64,000 nt of DNA, taken from NCBI RefSeq assembly GCF_030373985.1, contig NZ_JAUCRB010000005.1:32177-96176 (forward strand), written 5' to 3'. The DNA is from Wolbachia pipientis. GTDB taxonomy: Bacteria > Pseudomonadota > Alphaproteobacteria > Rickettsiales > Anaplasmataceae. Shown one piece after another: positions 22,531 through 32,087 of this stretch (positions within the stretch are counted from its first letter, which is position 1; each line of letters opens with the position of its first letter). The translations under genes were made by a program, and so were the position numbers. The notes beneath the pieces are model-generated. The model saw only the letters and a program-made list of their open reading frames with translations, was not told the origin of the DNA and ran no database searches.

Positions 22531-24199
22531 ATGAGTGAAAAGAAGTACATTTTTAAGATAGCAAAAGGCGAACCAATTGACCCTAAATTAACAAAAGAAA
22601 AAATTTATAGAATAAAACTAGTAGCAGAAGATTCTCAAGAAAGTAAACAAGAAGTAACCTTAGATGAACCTTATTTTATACAATATAAACTGCTTAATAA
22701 CGAAGATTGTAGTCTTGCTTGCAGTCCGGTTAACGGCCTCATTGATAATATCGACAATACAAAAGCTAAATCTTTTTGCTCAGACGACTATCCTTGCATT
22801 AATAATAACGAAGTATTTAAAACTGTAAAAATAACACGGAGCGGGGATAACAAATATCAATTGATGGTCAATAATAGAAACGACATCCACCTTATTAGAT
22901 AAATTGCTTGTTTTGTATGAATCTTTTCTTTTACCTAATCCTTCATTAGAATTCCCCGTAAATGATTCGACGTTGAAAGAATATTATGACAGGCAATCTA
23001 ATACGGGAGAAATGCAACTAACTGTTAGTGGGCGCGGCGACCAAACAGGTCATAGTGGCTTATTAATTAAAGACCTTAGCGGGAATATAGTCTGCAAGGT
23101 ACATAGTAACATGCTGGTTATAACAGAAAAAACAAAACTTACAGAATACCTTGGTGAATTACTACAAAAAGATTATGAATACGTTACTGTAGCTACAAGC
23201 AATAAAACTAAAACTATGATGACCTTGCAATCTACATTTCAGATAGAGATGGAAATCCTATTGCTGATACAAACAATGTTAATGTTCAATTGAGCAATAT
23301 ATTAAAGAACTCAAATTTATATAATTCTATAAACTGTCAACAAATCTCAAAGGGTATACTTAAAAATCCAACCAATGATCAACTTCAAGTTTTAGTAGAG
23401 CACTTATTCAGCGATCAACTTCCAGTCTTAGCAGAACACTTAACAGATGACCAACTCCTAGCTTTAGTATAGTATTTCAGTAATGAACAGTTACAAACTC
23501 TTACTAAGGAATTGAATGAGACAAAACTGAAAATTATTGTCCCTGTTTTAAATGAAGATCAACTTGAAATTTTAGTGAGAGAATTAAAACCATATCAGGT
23601 GAAAAACATTCTATCTTGCCTTAAAACAGATCAGTTCAAGACACTTATTAGATGATCTAGTTTGTAGAACTAGAAAAAGATTTAGCTGAGCACCGCCTCG
23701 CTATCCTTTCTAAGGAATTAGAAGATAACCAACTTAGAACCCTACTAAATTATCTCGAGGAGATAAATTAAAGGATTTAGTTAATAAGCTAGACCATGAC
23801 AAGCTTGAAGTAATAGCTCAGGATTTGATTGACCCTGGCAGAATCGAAATTATAATTGATCACCTGTCTATCAATCCTGAAAAACCTTAAACTTTTGCTA
23901 ACAAAATGCACGACCAACAATTTGCAGAATTTTTAAATAAACTAAACGCAAAAAACCTAAAAGACATTATTCATAAGCTACCTCATGAGAAAGCCATACC
24001 TATGATTGATACTTTTTGCAAGAACAATCAATTCAGAAATGTTCTTGATATGATAAAAGGAAAACTTGAAAATCAGAACAAGCAAACCACAGAAGTTATT
24101 TAGATGCCTAAGCAAATCAAGAAGGATATGCCAAAAATTGCTCAGGCTCCAGATCTTGCAGTGGTAGACAGTAGTAACAATTCGATACTATTTGTATAA
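22531..24199 (+). pseudogene. Large decayed gene with DQL-rich helical repeats
   Basis: Fragments form one former protein of about 550 residues. They are MSEKKYIFKIAKGEP... (22531-22902), a frameshift near 22890, LLVLYESFLLPNP...TKTM (22904-23215), a second frameshift, then DLAIYISDRDGNPIADTNN and a series of repeats about 11-12 residues long. Examples are NDQLQVLVEHL, SDQLPVLAEHL, TDDQLLALV, NEQLQTLTKEL and EDQLEILVREL. Stops at 23472, 23655 and 23890 break the repeat part, which continues as HDQQFAEFLNKL... to 24103 and beyond. The start has a good ribosome site (GAGAGG). I do not recognise the family; the repeats look like an alpha-solenoid. Confidence 0.65.
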
Positions 24200-24243
24200 C
24201 AGTAATTTATAAAGTAATTAATTTTTTATAGGAGGACTTTATT

Positions 24244-24672
24244 ATGAACAAAAATAATATAGAATTCTATTCTGGCAAAGAAGTTTCACAAAAAAGTGAA
24301 TTACACAAACTTCAGAAACCAGAGTTTATAAAACCTGAAATGAAGGAGATAAGTACTAGTAAGGGAAAGTTCAATATAACTCAGAATATGAAACAAGAGG
24401 ATATTGATAATGTGCAACCAATCGGACTAAATGTTAAATATCCTAAGTACTTTTATGATGGCCTTATGCATAGTATTAATACATACAACAATGATATGGA
24501 TACTGCTATCAAAAAAGGTATGGTAGAACCACATTCACTAACTACAGATAGCATAGGACAAAGGACAAGCAATATAAAAAGTGAACTAAAAAAACTTTGG
24601 GAGAAAATGCCAGAAATTGCGGAAGCTTTTCTATCACCCCATGTTACTGAAGAAGAAAATATATTACTTTAG
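24244..24672 (+). CDS. Hypothetical protein
   Basis: The 142-residue product is not recognised. It is hydrophilic, Lys/Glu/Asn-rich and has no signal or membrane segment; the C-terminal half looks helical (SIGQRTSNIKSELKKLWEKMPEIAEAF). A strong ribosome site, AGGAGG, lies 8 bases before the ATG. It sits in an accessory patch between the DQL-repeat pseudogene and small fragments, so it may be the only intact member of a decaying block. Confidence 0.55.
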   Translation: MNKNNIEFYSGKEVSQKSELHKLQKPEFIKPEMKEISTSKGKFNITQNMKQEDIDNVQPIGLNVKYPKYFYDGLMHSINTYNNDMDTAIKKGMVEPHSLTTDSIGQRTSNIKSELKKLWEKMPEIAEAFLSPHVTEEENILL

Positions 24673-24768
24673 TGGAAAAGGTAATAACCTGATGTCAAGC
24701 TGTTGCCTTCATTACATACTATATCAGTATAAGTTTTAAAACTTTAATTTTTTATGTAGGTAATTTAT

Positions 24769-24960
24769 ATGAAAATAGATCAAATCTTACAAACTGATGA
24801 GTTGAATGCAATATTAATAGAGGAAAGGGAAAAAGTTGAAAAACCAAATTAATATGTTGGTAATGATGACGGTAGCCTAATAAAAAGGCCAAATGATTTA
24901 GGGTTTAGGGTACAAACTTTAGAAGGTAGCAGTATTAGTAAAGATGCTTAGAATTAGATA
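24769..24960 (+). pseudogene. Small ORF remnant
   Basis: ATG 24769 opens a 27-codon frame (MKIDQILQTDELNAILIEER...) stopped by TAA at 24850. The same frame continues with YVGNDDGSLIKRPNDLGFRVQTLEG to about 24950, then two more stops. It looks like the N-terminal end of a lost gene; the family is unknown. Nothing else is seen between 24673 and 25015. Confidence 0.35.
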
Positions 24961-25015
24961 CATTACGGTGGAATAAAAGATAGCCAGGTGAGCTATTTCT
25001 TGTGCACAAGTGTTT

Positions 25016-25426
25016 TTAATGCATTAGGTAGAAATGGCAATCCAAAAGGGCATTCATGCATATTCCACATTGCTTCCAGTCGCACCCCTTACATGCGTAA
25101 TCAAATTTCTTCAAAGACATTTTCTTTCTAATTTTTTTTACCACTTCATTCCAGGTCAAAATCTCACCAATTTTTATTCCTAAAACTTTCATATGCCTTC
25201 TATCTAGCTCTAAAACTTTAGCTTGTTTAGTGCATTTACCTTGTTCGGTCTGGTTTGGGCAAGCACTGCAGATACCATCAAGATTACCGACTACTTTGAT
25301 TCGAGTATTGGGGTCATTGATTACTTTATTCGCTATCTTTCTATAGTTCTTCACAAAACCCTGAGAATACCCATACCCTTGAAATGCAAGAGTGCACATG
25401 AAATGATGAGGACGAAACCTTATCAT
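25016..25426 (-). CDS. Cysteine-rich DUF1284 family protein
   Basis: The ATG at 25426 overlaps the bioY stop in ATGA, which sets the start and implies translational coupling; the longer upstream frame lies inside bioY. The 136-residue product begins IRFRPHHFMCTLAFQGYGYS, the DUF1284 signature. It carries two cysteine groups, CSACPNQTEQGKC and CKGCDWKQCGIC, that could bind an Fe-S cluster or zinc. Function is unknown. The tight link to a biotin transporter gene is the main clue to its role. Confidence 0.8.
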   Translation of the reverse strand: MIRFRPHHFMCTLAFQGYGYSQGFVKNYRKIANKVINDPNTRIKVVGNLDGICSACPNQTEQGKCTKQAKVLELDRRHMKVLGIKIGEILTWNEVVKKIRKKMSLKKFDYACKGCDWKQCGICMNALLDCHFYLMH

Positions 25427-25968
25427 TTTTTCAAATACTGTAAAGCCGCTACAAGTAAAAAAATCTTCACTAAACCAGGCAGGATAAACGGCAGAATACC
25501 AACCATTATTGCCTGTTTCAGACCTACGTAAACAGCAAGCCAACTGACACCACAGACAAAGATTACAACTGTGCCAGTCAGACAACCTAAAGAATTGCGT
25601 GTAAATGATCCACATTTAGAGCTTAGAAATTCATTTACTTCTCCCATCACTATAACAGCAGCTAAAAACCCAATTAAATATCCACCCACTGGTCCAAGAA
25701 AAATATGATAACCACCAGAAAAATTTGCAAGAATAGGCAATCCTGCTGCACCAAGTAATAGATATGTAAGCACAGAATAAAATGCCGTCTTGCGGTTAAA
25801 TTTAAGCCCGATAAGCATCACTCCTAAACTTTGCAGTGTGATAGGCACAGGCTGCAGCGGTATGCTTATTTGAGCCATTAAAAATAAAAGTAATACGCAA
25901 GAGAAAACTTCAACTAATGTTAACTTGCTGTTAGATTGCGCTGTAAACATACTCCTCCAGTGAAACAT
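25423..25968 (-). CDS. bioY: Biotin transporter BioY (ECF S component)
   Basis: The protein has six hydrophobic segments and BioY motifs: QISIPLQPVPITLQSLGVMLIG, LLLGAAGLPILANFSGG and LGPVGGYLIGFL. BioY binds biotin in the inner membrane, alone or with a shared ECF energy module. No ecfA or ecfT is nearby, so it would use a module encoded elsewhere or act alone. Starts at 26001, 25968 and 25953 are all possible; 25968 gives 181 residues. Uptake suits a bacterium that scavenges biotin from its host. Confidence 0.9.
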   Translation of the reverse strand: MFHWRSMFTAQSNSKLTLVEVFSCVLLLFLMAQISIPLQPVPITLQSLGVMLIGLKFNRKTAFYSVLTYLLLGAAGLPILANFSGGYHIFLGPVGGYLIGFLAAVIVMGEVNEFLSSKCGSFTRNSLGCLTGTVVIFVCGVSWLAVYVGLKQAIMVGILPFILPGLVKIFLLVAALQYLKK

Positions 25969-26085
25969 ATTAATGTTAATTATATTCCAGAGGTTTTGCA
26001 ATTTAAATTTGCTTATATTGTGCTACAATAAGTTACTTTATATACCTAAATAAAAATGATAAATAAGTAAGATCTATTGACGTTG

Positions 26086-26598
26086 ATGAAGGTAAGGCAC
26101 AGCAGGCGTTCATATGACCCAGATAAAGTAGTACATCAGGAAGAGATAAATATGCTAATAGAAGATGCACGGTTATCTCCCTCATGTTTTGGTGATGAAC
26201 CTTGGAGATATATAATATGTAATAAACAAAGTAACCAAAATTCATTGAAAGATTTGCTGAGTTGCCTTACTGAACCAAATCAAAATTGGATAAAAAATGC
26301 ACAAGTATTAATTATATCATTAAGTTCCAAAAATTTCCGCAAGCCGGATAAAGGAAAAAATTTTTGGGCTAAGCACGATACTGGTGCAGCAAATTACGCA
26401 CTTATACTGCTGGCTGCTTCTATGAACTTAACGGCACATCAGATGAGTGGTTTTGATAGGAATAAAATAGAGGAAAAATTCAACATACCTGGTGATTTTA
26501 ATATAATGTCAGTGATGGCAGTTGTTTACGCAGAAGAAGTCACTGAAATCAAGAAAAAAGCGAGAAGGCCAATAAAGGAAATATTCTTTTATGACTAG
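26086..26598 (+). CDS. Nitroreductase family protein
   Basis: The 170-residue product has the FMN-binding nitroreductase layout: RHSRRSYDPDKVV at the N terminus, ARLSPSCFGDEPWRYIIC, DTGAANYALILLAASMNLTAHQMSGFD, and VMAVVYAEEV near the end. The family reduces nitro compounds, quinones or flavins with NAD(P)H; the physiological substrate here is unknown. A TTG at 26077 is an alternative start. Its last 8 bases overlap the dapF start. Confidence 0.87.
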   Translation: MKVRHSRRSYDPDKVVHQEEINMLIEDARLSPSCFGDEPWRYIICNKQSNQNSLKDLLSCLTEPNQNWIKNAQVLIISLSSKNFRKPDKGKNFWAKHDTGAANYALILLAASMNLTAHQMSGFDRNKIEEKFNIPGDFNIMSVMAVVYAEEVTEIKKKARRPIKEIFFYD

Positions 26599-27517
26599 TG
26601 GCCAAAGTTCTGAAAGTTTTATCAACATGCATGGCACTGGTAATAACTTTGTTATCATAGACTCACGTTCAACAAACAACTTAGACTGGAATTATAAAGG
26701 AATTGCCGATCAAAACGGTTGCGATCAAGTAATAGTTATAACTAACTCCAGTGTAGCCAATTGCTTCATGCACATTTATAATGCTGACGGCAGCGAAGTT
26801 GAAATGTGCGGAAATGCAGCACGCTGCGTTGGATATTTGATAATGTCAGAAAAAAACACTGAGTATGCCACTATTGAACTAATAAACAAGCGCATCTTAG
26901 AGTGTTTTAAAGTTGGCGATAAATTCATAAAGGTTAATATGGGTAAACCACTGCTTAAGTGGCTTGAAATTCCCTTGTCTACTCAATATAACACTCTTCA
27001 CCTACCTATAGAAATAGAAATGCTAAAAGACCCAGTTGCAGTAAATATTGGTAATCCTCACATAGTCTTTTTCGTTGATAATATAAGTGAAATACCGTTG
27101 CAAAACTTAGGGCCAAAGTTAGAAAACCACATATTCTTTCCCAAGAAAGTGAATGTCAGCGTTGCGCAAATTGAAAAATCTGGAGAAATAGCTTTAAGAG
27201 TTTGGGAAAGAGGTGCAGGCATTACTGCTTCATGCGGTAGTGCAGCCTGTGCAGCACTTGTTGCATCCGTACTTCGTGGATACGTAAATCCCTTGATGTT
27301 ACTCCAGTACTTGACACCGAAATCCAGAAAAAAAGAAGAAGAACAGATCCCAGTATCAGCCACTCGGATGACAGGAGAGGGAGATACTCGGATGACAAGG
27401 ATGAACACCGGGATGGCAGGTGATAGTGCAAAAAGTCTAGTGAATTTACCAGGAGGTCAGTTATTGATTGAGTGGCCAGATAACGTATTCATGACCGGTA
27501 ATATAGGGTTTTTGTGA
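26591..27517 (+). CDS. dapF: Diaminopimelate epimerase, with in-frame repeat insertion
   Basis: DapF converts LL- to meso-diaminopimelate for the peptidoglycan stem peptide. Both catalytic cysteines are present (EMCGNAARCVGY and ASCGSAACAAL), as are the N-terminal MHGTGNNFVIID and the terminal VNLPGGQLLIEW. Between the last two domains lies an insert of about 38 residues (KEEEQIPVSATRMTGEG...) derived from a palindromic element, making the protein 308 residues against a usual 265-280. The insertion is late and near the surface-exposed end of the fold, so activity may survive. Confidence 0.93.
   Translation: MTSGQSSESFINMHGTGNNFVIIDSRSTNNLDWNYKGIADQNGCDQVIVITNSSVANCFMHIYNADGSEVEMCGNAARCVGYLIMSEKNTEYATIELINKRILECFKVGDKFIKVNMGKPLLKWLEIPLSTQYNTLHLPIEIEMLKDPVAVNIGNPHIVFFVDNISEIPLQNLGPKLENHIFFPKKVNVSVAQIEKSGEIALRVWERGAGITASCGSAACAALVASVLRGYVNPLMLLQYLTPKSRKKEEEQIPVSATRMTGEGDTRMTRMNTGMAGDSAKSLVNLPGGQLLIEWPDNVFMTGNIGFL
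27318..27435. mobile_element. Palindromic element (WPE-like) inserted in frame in dapF
   Basis: The words GATCCCAGTATCAGCCACTC and GGATGACAGG (27345-27375) are followed by partial repeats of the same words (GATACTCGGATGACAAGG, ACCGGGATGGCAGG). The frame stays open and reads IPVSATRMT, the same frame as in gshB and ddl. Edges are approximate. Confidence 0.75.
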
Positions 27518-27525
27518 TCCTAATT

Positions 27526-28410
27526 CTAGGCTAGGCACTGATGCATAACTTCCAACACCTTCTTACCAATCACTGCAGGAGTCTCTGCAATTGAAATACC
27601 AGCACTTCTCATAACCTCTAGCTTTGCACCAGCACTTCCTCCACTGGAAGAGATGATAGCTCCAGCGTGTCCCATTCGTTTTCCTGTAGGCGCCGTTTGA
27701 CCAGCTACAAATCCAACAACTGGTTTCTTAGTTTTTTCTGTCTTTATAAAATGTGATACATCCTCTTCCTCGCTTCCACCTATTTCACCAATGACCACAA
27801 TACCATGAGTATCGTCATCTTTCAAAAACAGCTCCATACAGTCAACAAAAGTCATACCGTGAACAGGATCTCCTCCAATTCCGATACATGTTGACTGACC
27901 AAGACCAACAGCAGTTGTTTGCGCTACCGCCTCATAAGTTAAAGTTCCAGAACGAGACATAATTCCTATATGCCCGCGCTTGTGAATATGCCCCGGCATA
28001 ATTCCTATTTTGCATTTCTCAGGTGTAATAACTCCCGGGCAGTTTGGACCAATTAACCGACTTTTTGAACCAATAAGCGCGTGCTTAACCTTTACCATAT
28101 CAAGTATGGGAATGCCTTCTGTAATACAAACTATCAATTCTATTTTTGCATCTATTGCTTCGAGTATCGCAGTAGCAGCAAACTTAGCAGGCACATATAT
28201 CACCGTGGCATCTGCATCAGTTTTTTCTTTAGCTTCTGCTACAGTATTAAAAACTGGTAAATTAAGGTGAGTGCTCCCACCCTTGCCAGGAGTTACACCA
28301 CCAACCATTTTTGTTCCATAGCTAATTGCCTGCTCTGAGTGGAATGTACCCTGTGCACCAGTAAAACCCTGGCATATTAACCTTGTATCTTTGCTTACTA
28401 AAACGGACAT
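27526..28410 (-). CDS. sucD: Succinyl-CoA synthetase alpha subunit
   Basis: The alpha subunit binds CoA and carries the phosphorylated histidine. The 294-residue protein shows the CoA site [50 protein letters not shown] and the active His loop [17 protein letters not shown]. Length is normal. Its start overlaps the end of sucC by 13 bases, so they are translated together and form the TCA-cycle enzyme that makes ATP or GTP from succinyl-CoA. Confidence 0.97.
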   Translation of the reverse strand: MSVLVSKDTRLICQGFTGAQGTFHSEQAISYGTKMVGGVTPGKGGSTHLNLPVFNTVAEAKEKTDADATVIYVPAKFAATAILEAIDAKIELIVCITEGIPILDMVKVKHALIGSKSRLIGPNCPGVITPEKCKIGIMPGHIHKRGHIGIMSRSGTLTYEAVAQTTAVGLGQSTCIGIGGDPVHGMTFVDCMELFLKDDDTHGIVVIGEIGGSEEEDVSHFIKTEKTKKPVVGFVAGQTAPTGKRMGHAGAIISSSGGSAGAKLEVMRSAGISIAETPAVIGKKVLEVMHQCLA

Positions 28411-29573
28411 ACTCTATTTACCTCTTTTACTATCTTCTGCGCAGCTTCATTAAGCCCATCTGCAGCAATAATATTTAACCCTGACTCTTCCAAGATTCTT
28501 TTGCCTTCTTCAAAATTAGTGCCTGATAATCTAATCACTAGAGGAACTTTTATGCTCATTTCTTTTGCAGCTTCAACAATACCGCTTGCAATAATATCGC
28601 AACGCATTATACCGCCAAATATGTTAACTAAAATTCCTTTTACGTTACTATCAGACAATATAATTTTGAATGCTTTGGTAACAGTCTCCTTACTTGCTCC
28701 ACCACCAACATCCAAAAAGTTGGCAGGCTTTGCTCCGTAGTACTTTATTATATCCATTGTTGCCATAGCAAGACCTGCACCGTTCACCATGCAACCAATA
28801 TTGCCATCCATTTTTATATAACTGAGCCCATGTTTTGAAGCTTCTATTTCTTCCTTTACTTCTTCATCATAATCACGGAGTTGTACAACCTCCGGATGAC
28901 GATATAAAGCATTGTCATCAAAGTTAATTTTTGCATCAAGTGCAACAAAATCTCCAAAATTTGTTTCAACCAGCGGGTTAACCTCTATTTGACTTGCGTC
29001 GGTTAAAGTAAATGCATCATATATATTTTTTGCAACATTTGTTATTTTTTCTACCTGTTCTGGACTTAAATTAAAACTGCTGCTTAATTTGCATCTATCA
29101 AAACTTGTAAAACCTGCAACATAATCAATATCAAATTTTACAATCTTTGCAGGAGAATTTTTTGCAACTTCTTCAATATCCATTCCACCTTCTGAGGAAA
29201 ATATGAATGCCGGCCTACTGAGCTTTGGATCAATTACCAGGCTTAAATAATATTCTTTCTTAATGCTTGATCCTTCCTCAATATATACTCTTCTCACTTG
29301 CTGCCCATTTGGCCCTGTTTGGTGAGTAACTAAAGTCATGCCAAGCATAGACTTTACAAATTGCTTAGCTTCTTCGGCTGATTTTGCTAACTTCACGCCA
29401 CCAGCTTTACCTCTACCACCTGCATGTATTTGAGCCTTAACCACAAACATGTCAGATTTTAATAGGTTTACTTGAGCCTCTACTTCTTCTGCAGAAGTAG
29501 TAACAAAACCCTTCGGCACTGGGACATTAAATTTACGTAAAATCTCCTTTGCTTGATATTCGTGAATATCCAT
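28398..29573 (-). CDS. sucC: Succinyl-CoA synthetase beta subunit
   Basis: The 391-residue protein has the ATP-grasp N-terminal half ([41 protein letters not shown]) and the CoA ligase half with [22 protein letters not shown] and GIMRCDIIA. It makes up the nucleotide-binding subunit. It lies 28 bases after rpsU and overlaps sucD. Confidence 0.97.
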   Translation of the reverse strand: MDIHEYQAKEILRKFNVPVPKGFVTTSAEEVEAQVNLLKSDMFVVKAQIHAGGRGKAGGVKLAKSAEEAKQFVKSMLGMTLVTHQTGPNGQQVRRVYIEEGSSIKKEYYLSLVIDPKLSRPAFIFSSEGGMDIEEVAKNSPAKIVKFDIDYVAGFTSFDRCKLSSSFNLSPEQVEKITNVAKNIYDAFTLTDASQIEVNPLVETNFGDFVALDAKINFDDNALYRHPEVVQLRDYDEEVKEEIEASKHGLSYIKMDGNIGCMVNGAGLAMATMDIIKYYGAKPANFLDVGGGASKETVTKAFKIILSDSNVKGILVNIFGGIMRCDIIASGIVEAAKEMSIKVPLVIRLSGTNFEEGKRILEESGLNIIAADGLNEAAQKIVKEVNRVCPF

Positions 29574-29601
29574 AAAACAACCAACGATAAACTATTAAAA
29601 A

Positions 29602-29802
29602 TTACCAGCCATAACGCTGCCTTCTGCTCTCTTGTTGGCGCCTCTTTTTTTTAGCTTCAGCTTTTTTTTTAGTTCTTTTTTCTGACTTTTTCTCATGATA
29701 TTGTTTTCTCATTTTTATTCCTCTTCCTTCTTTCTGAATTGTTTTTTTCAATACTGGAAAAGCTCTATCTACATCACCATAATGAACTGATACTTCAATC
29801 AA
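29602..29802 (-). CDS. rpsU: Ribosomal protein S21
   Basis: The 66-residue basic protein reads VSVHYGDVDRAFPVLKKTIQKEGRGIKMRKQYHEKKSEKR-type sequence followed by a Lys/Arg-rich tail ending RQRYGW, as in alphaproteobacterial S21. It sits on the small subunit near the anti-Shine-Dalgarno region. A ribosome site (GGAGG) lies just upstream. It appears to lead the rpsU-sucC-sucD cluster. Confidence 0.93.
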   Translation of the reverse strand: MIEVSVHYGDVDRAFPVLKKTIQKEGRGIKMRKQYHEKKSEKRTKKKAEAKKKRRQQESRRQRYGW

Positions 29803-29973
29803 ACGCTATACCTCCTTCGGTAATTATCTCAAAAGTTTACTTATAAATTAGAAAATTAACATTGTCAATTATTTTATAAACTCAAGCATTAAGCTGTAAT
29901 ATGACTAGCACTCCTTAAAAAGCTCTGCTATTAAAAGCGTTAAAGCCTTTTAACTTGCTGTGCAATAAAGCAA

Positions 29974-29993
29974 TTACACACTGGAATGACAAG
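29974..29993. repeat. Partial palindromic-element arm
   Basis: ACACTGGAATGACAAG resembles the right arm of the elements described above. It lies in the 203-base gap between rpsU and secB, where no gene is seen. Confidence 0.4.
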
Positions 29994-30005
29994 AATAGTG
30001 CCATA

Positions 30006-30509
30006 TCAATTAAAATTCTCATTGCTAGCGTTGCTTTTTTGTTGTTGACTTTGCTGCTTATACATAGCTTCGAAATCTATAGGATCTAGCATAAGTGGAG
30101 GAAATCCACCACTACTTGTAGCCCTTGCAATTATTTCTCTCGCAAAAGGGAAAAGAAAAGTAGGCCCACCAATAAATAAAGCTTGCCTTACCTCTTCTGC
30201 ACTCAGCTCTGCAGGGTTTTCTATTGAAAAAATACCACAATATTTCGTTTCACAAATAAAAGCAACACCATCTTTTACGTTCTCATTTTTTACCATCGCT
30301 TTAGCTTCTATATGCAAAGTAATCTCATGGAAAGATTTTTTCTTCTCTCCCTCTTCTTTACCTTCAGTTCCTTCCAATTTCACTGAATTGACATTAACCA
30401 TTACATTAATACTGGGAGCTTCTTTTGAAGAAAGGAATGGTGAATTCGGATTTTCAAACGATAGATCCTTAATATATTGACCATGAATTTTCATTTTTTG
30501 TTGTGACAC
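30006..30509 (-). CDS. secB: Protein-export chaperone SecB
   Basis: SecB keeps pre-proteins unfolded and passes them to SecA. The 167-residue product has IHGQYIKDLSFENPNSP, the paired strands, FICETKYCGIFSIEN, and GGPTFLFPFAREIIARATSSGGFPPLMLDPIDFEAMY near the end. A GTG at 30509 lies 8 bases after a good ribosome site (AAGGAGA), which favours it over the ATG at 30494. A Ser/Asn/Gln-rich tail follows the conserved part. It is divergent from the Tim44-like gene. Confidence 0.94.
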   Translation of the reverse strand: MSQQKMKIHGQYIKDLSFENPNSPFLSSKEAPSINVMVNVNSVKLEGTEGKEEGEKKKSFHEITLHIEAKAMVKNENVKDGVAFICETKYCGIFSIENPAELSAEEVRQALFIGGPTFLFPFAREIIARATSSGGFPPLMLDPIDFEAMYKQQSQQQKSNASNENFN

Positions 30510-30682
30510 TTCTGACGTCTCCTTATAATTAAGTTGAAGTATTTAATATTTTCTTGTATAATATACCCATTTATAAATGAATAGCAAACCTAACTGTAGA
30601 TTGACATAGAATAAGCACATTTTCTTCAATAATTAATAATGTTCAGGTATTTTGTATGTTAAGGCTAAGGAGTTGAGTTAGT

Positions 30683-31336
30683 ATGATAGAACTCGTAATA
30701 TATGCTTTATTAGCAGCGTTCGTTTTTTCGCGCTTGTACAATTCCTTAGGAAAGTCAACAAATCTCAACCTCAATAAACTGACTAGCGTACTGAATACAA
30801 GCCAAAGTGGAGAAGATGTAGAAAACATTGAAGATTACATCGATAGCAACGACAAAAATTCAATAAAAGCTACTTACGAACAAATATTACAAAAAAACAA
30901 AGACTTCTCCATTTCTCATTTCATGAAAGGTTCAAGTATAGCTTTTGAATTAATAATAAAATATTTCAATCAAGGAAATTTGTCCCAGTTAAAACCTCTC
31001 TTGGATAAAGACTTATATAACAACTTTGTAGAGAAAATCAAACATCGTAAGGAAGTACATGAATCTATAATTGTTTCTATCATTTCACAAAAGATTTTAG
31101 AAATAAAACTAGTAAAAAATGTAGCACTCATCGCAGTATATTTCCTTTCAGAGCAAATTAACTTTGTTAAGAACGACAAAGGAGACGTTATATCAGGTAG
31201 CACATCCACGATCAATAAAGTTGAGGATGTATGGCAATTCAAAAAAAACGTTACCTCATCAAACCCAAGCTGGTTGCTTATTTCCATAAACTATAAAAAG
31301 GCAGACGATGGCAAGAAAAACAGTAAGCATGACTAG
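30683..31336 (+). CDS. Tim44-like domain protein
   Basis: The 217-residue protein has an N-terminal membrane anchor (about residues 2-18, ELVIYALLAAFVFSRLY) and a C-terminal Tim44-like domain (about 85-210; FMKGSSIAFELIIKYFNQGNLSQLKPLLDKDLYNNF, then DVWQFKKNVTSSNPSWLL). Alphaproteobacterial relatives (TimA type) are inner-membrane proteins related to the mitochondrial import motor scaffold. The exact bacterial role is not settled. dnaQ follows by 11 bases. Confidence 0.87.
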   Translation: MIELVIYALLAAFVFSRLYNSLGKSTNLNLNKLTSVLNTSQSGEDVENIEDYIDSNDKNSIKATYEQILQKNKDFSISHFMKGSSIAFELIIKYFNQGNLSQLKPLLDKDLYNNFVEKIKHRKEVHESIIVSIISQKILEIKLVKNVALIAVYFLSEQINFVKNDKGDVISGSTSTINKVEDVWQFKKNVTSSNPSWLLISINYKKADDGKKNSKHD

Positions 31337-31347
31337 TTTCATTTAAC

Positions 31348-32043
31348 ATGGAAAATAAGCTACGTGAAATAGTACTTGATACTGAAACTACTGGTCTTGA
31401 TATAGAATCTGGTCATCGAATTATTGAAATAGGGTGTGTGGAATTAATTAACCGCATCCCAACAGGCAAAGTATTCCATCAGTATCTTAATCCAGAAAGA
31501 GATATACCTTATCACTCATTTAAGATTCACGGCATTAGTGAAGGGTTTTTAGAAGATAAACCATTATTTTCAGATGTTGTACTTGAATTTCTGGACTTTA
31601 TATCTAGCGATATTTTGATAATTCACAACGCTGAGTTTGACATTAAGTTTCTTAATATGGAACTGGATAAACTAAATGTTGGGTTAATTTCTTTAGACAG
31701 AGTACTAGATACATTGCCACTTGCGAGAAAAAAGTTTGCAGGGTCACCTGCGTCTTTAAGTGCATTATGCAAACGTTTTGACATATCACTAGAGGATAGA
31801 GAATTTCATGGAGCACTAATTGACGCTCAGTTGCTCGCAAAAGTGTATGTTGAGCTTACAGGGGGATTACAAACTTTTCTATTTGATAATAGGTGTGAGC
31901 AGGACAGCAACGCCACAGTTACCCAGCATAAAACACGTAATTTAACTTGCAGGAAATACTTACCAAGTAATGAAGAAATCAATGAACATAGAAAACTATT
32001 AGATAAAATCAACAGTCCACTTTGGAAAAAATATATTGAATAA
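31348..32043 (+). CDS. dnaQ: DNA polymerase III epsilon subunit (proofreading exonuclease)
   Basis: The 231-residue DEDDh exonuclease has ExoI LDTETTGLD, ExoII HNAEFDIKFLNMEL and ExoIII HGALIDAQLLAKVY, so all metal ligands and the catalytic His are present. The C-terminal 45 residues would contact the polymerase alpha subunit. It follows the Tim44-like gene closely and precedes sco1. Confidence 0.95.
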   Translation: MENKLREIVLDTETTGLDIESGHRIIEIGCVELINRIPTGKVFHQYLNPERDIPYHSFKIHGISEGFLEDKPLFSDVVLEFLDFISSDILIIHNAEFDIKFLNMELDKLNVGLISLDRVLDTLPLARKKFAGSPASLSALCKRFDISLEDREFHGALIDAQLLAKVYVELTGGLQTFLFDNRCEQDSNATVTQHKTRNLTCRKYLPSNEEINEHRKLLDKINSPLWKKYIE

Positions 32044-32087
32044 GTCAACCAATAAAGATATGATCTTACTTTACTTAAGGATTTCTA

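Noticed and set aside
25427..25615. N-terminal extension of the DUF1284 frame
   Set aside because: It is the shadow of bioY; the ATGA overlap and the family signature place the true start at 25426.
25969..26085. Riboswitch or BirA operator upstream of bioY
   Set aside because: No recognisable conserved aptamer core or BirA-like dyad was found in the short gap.
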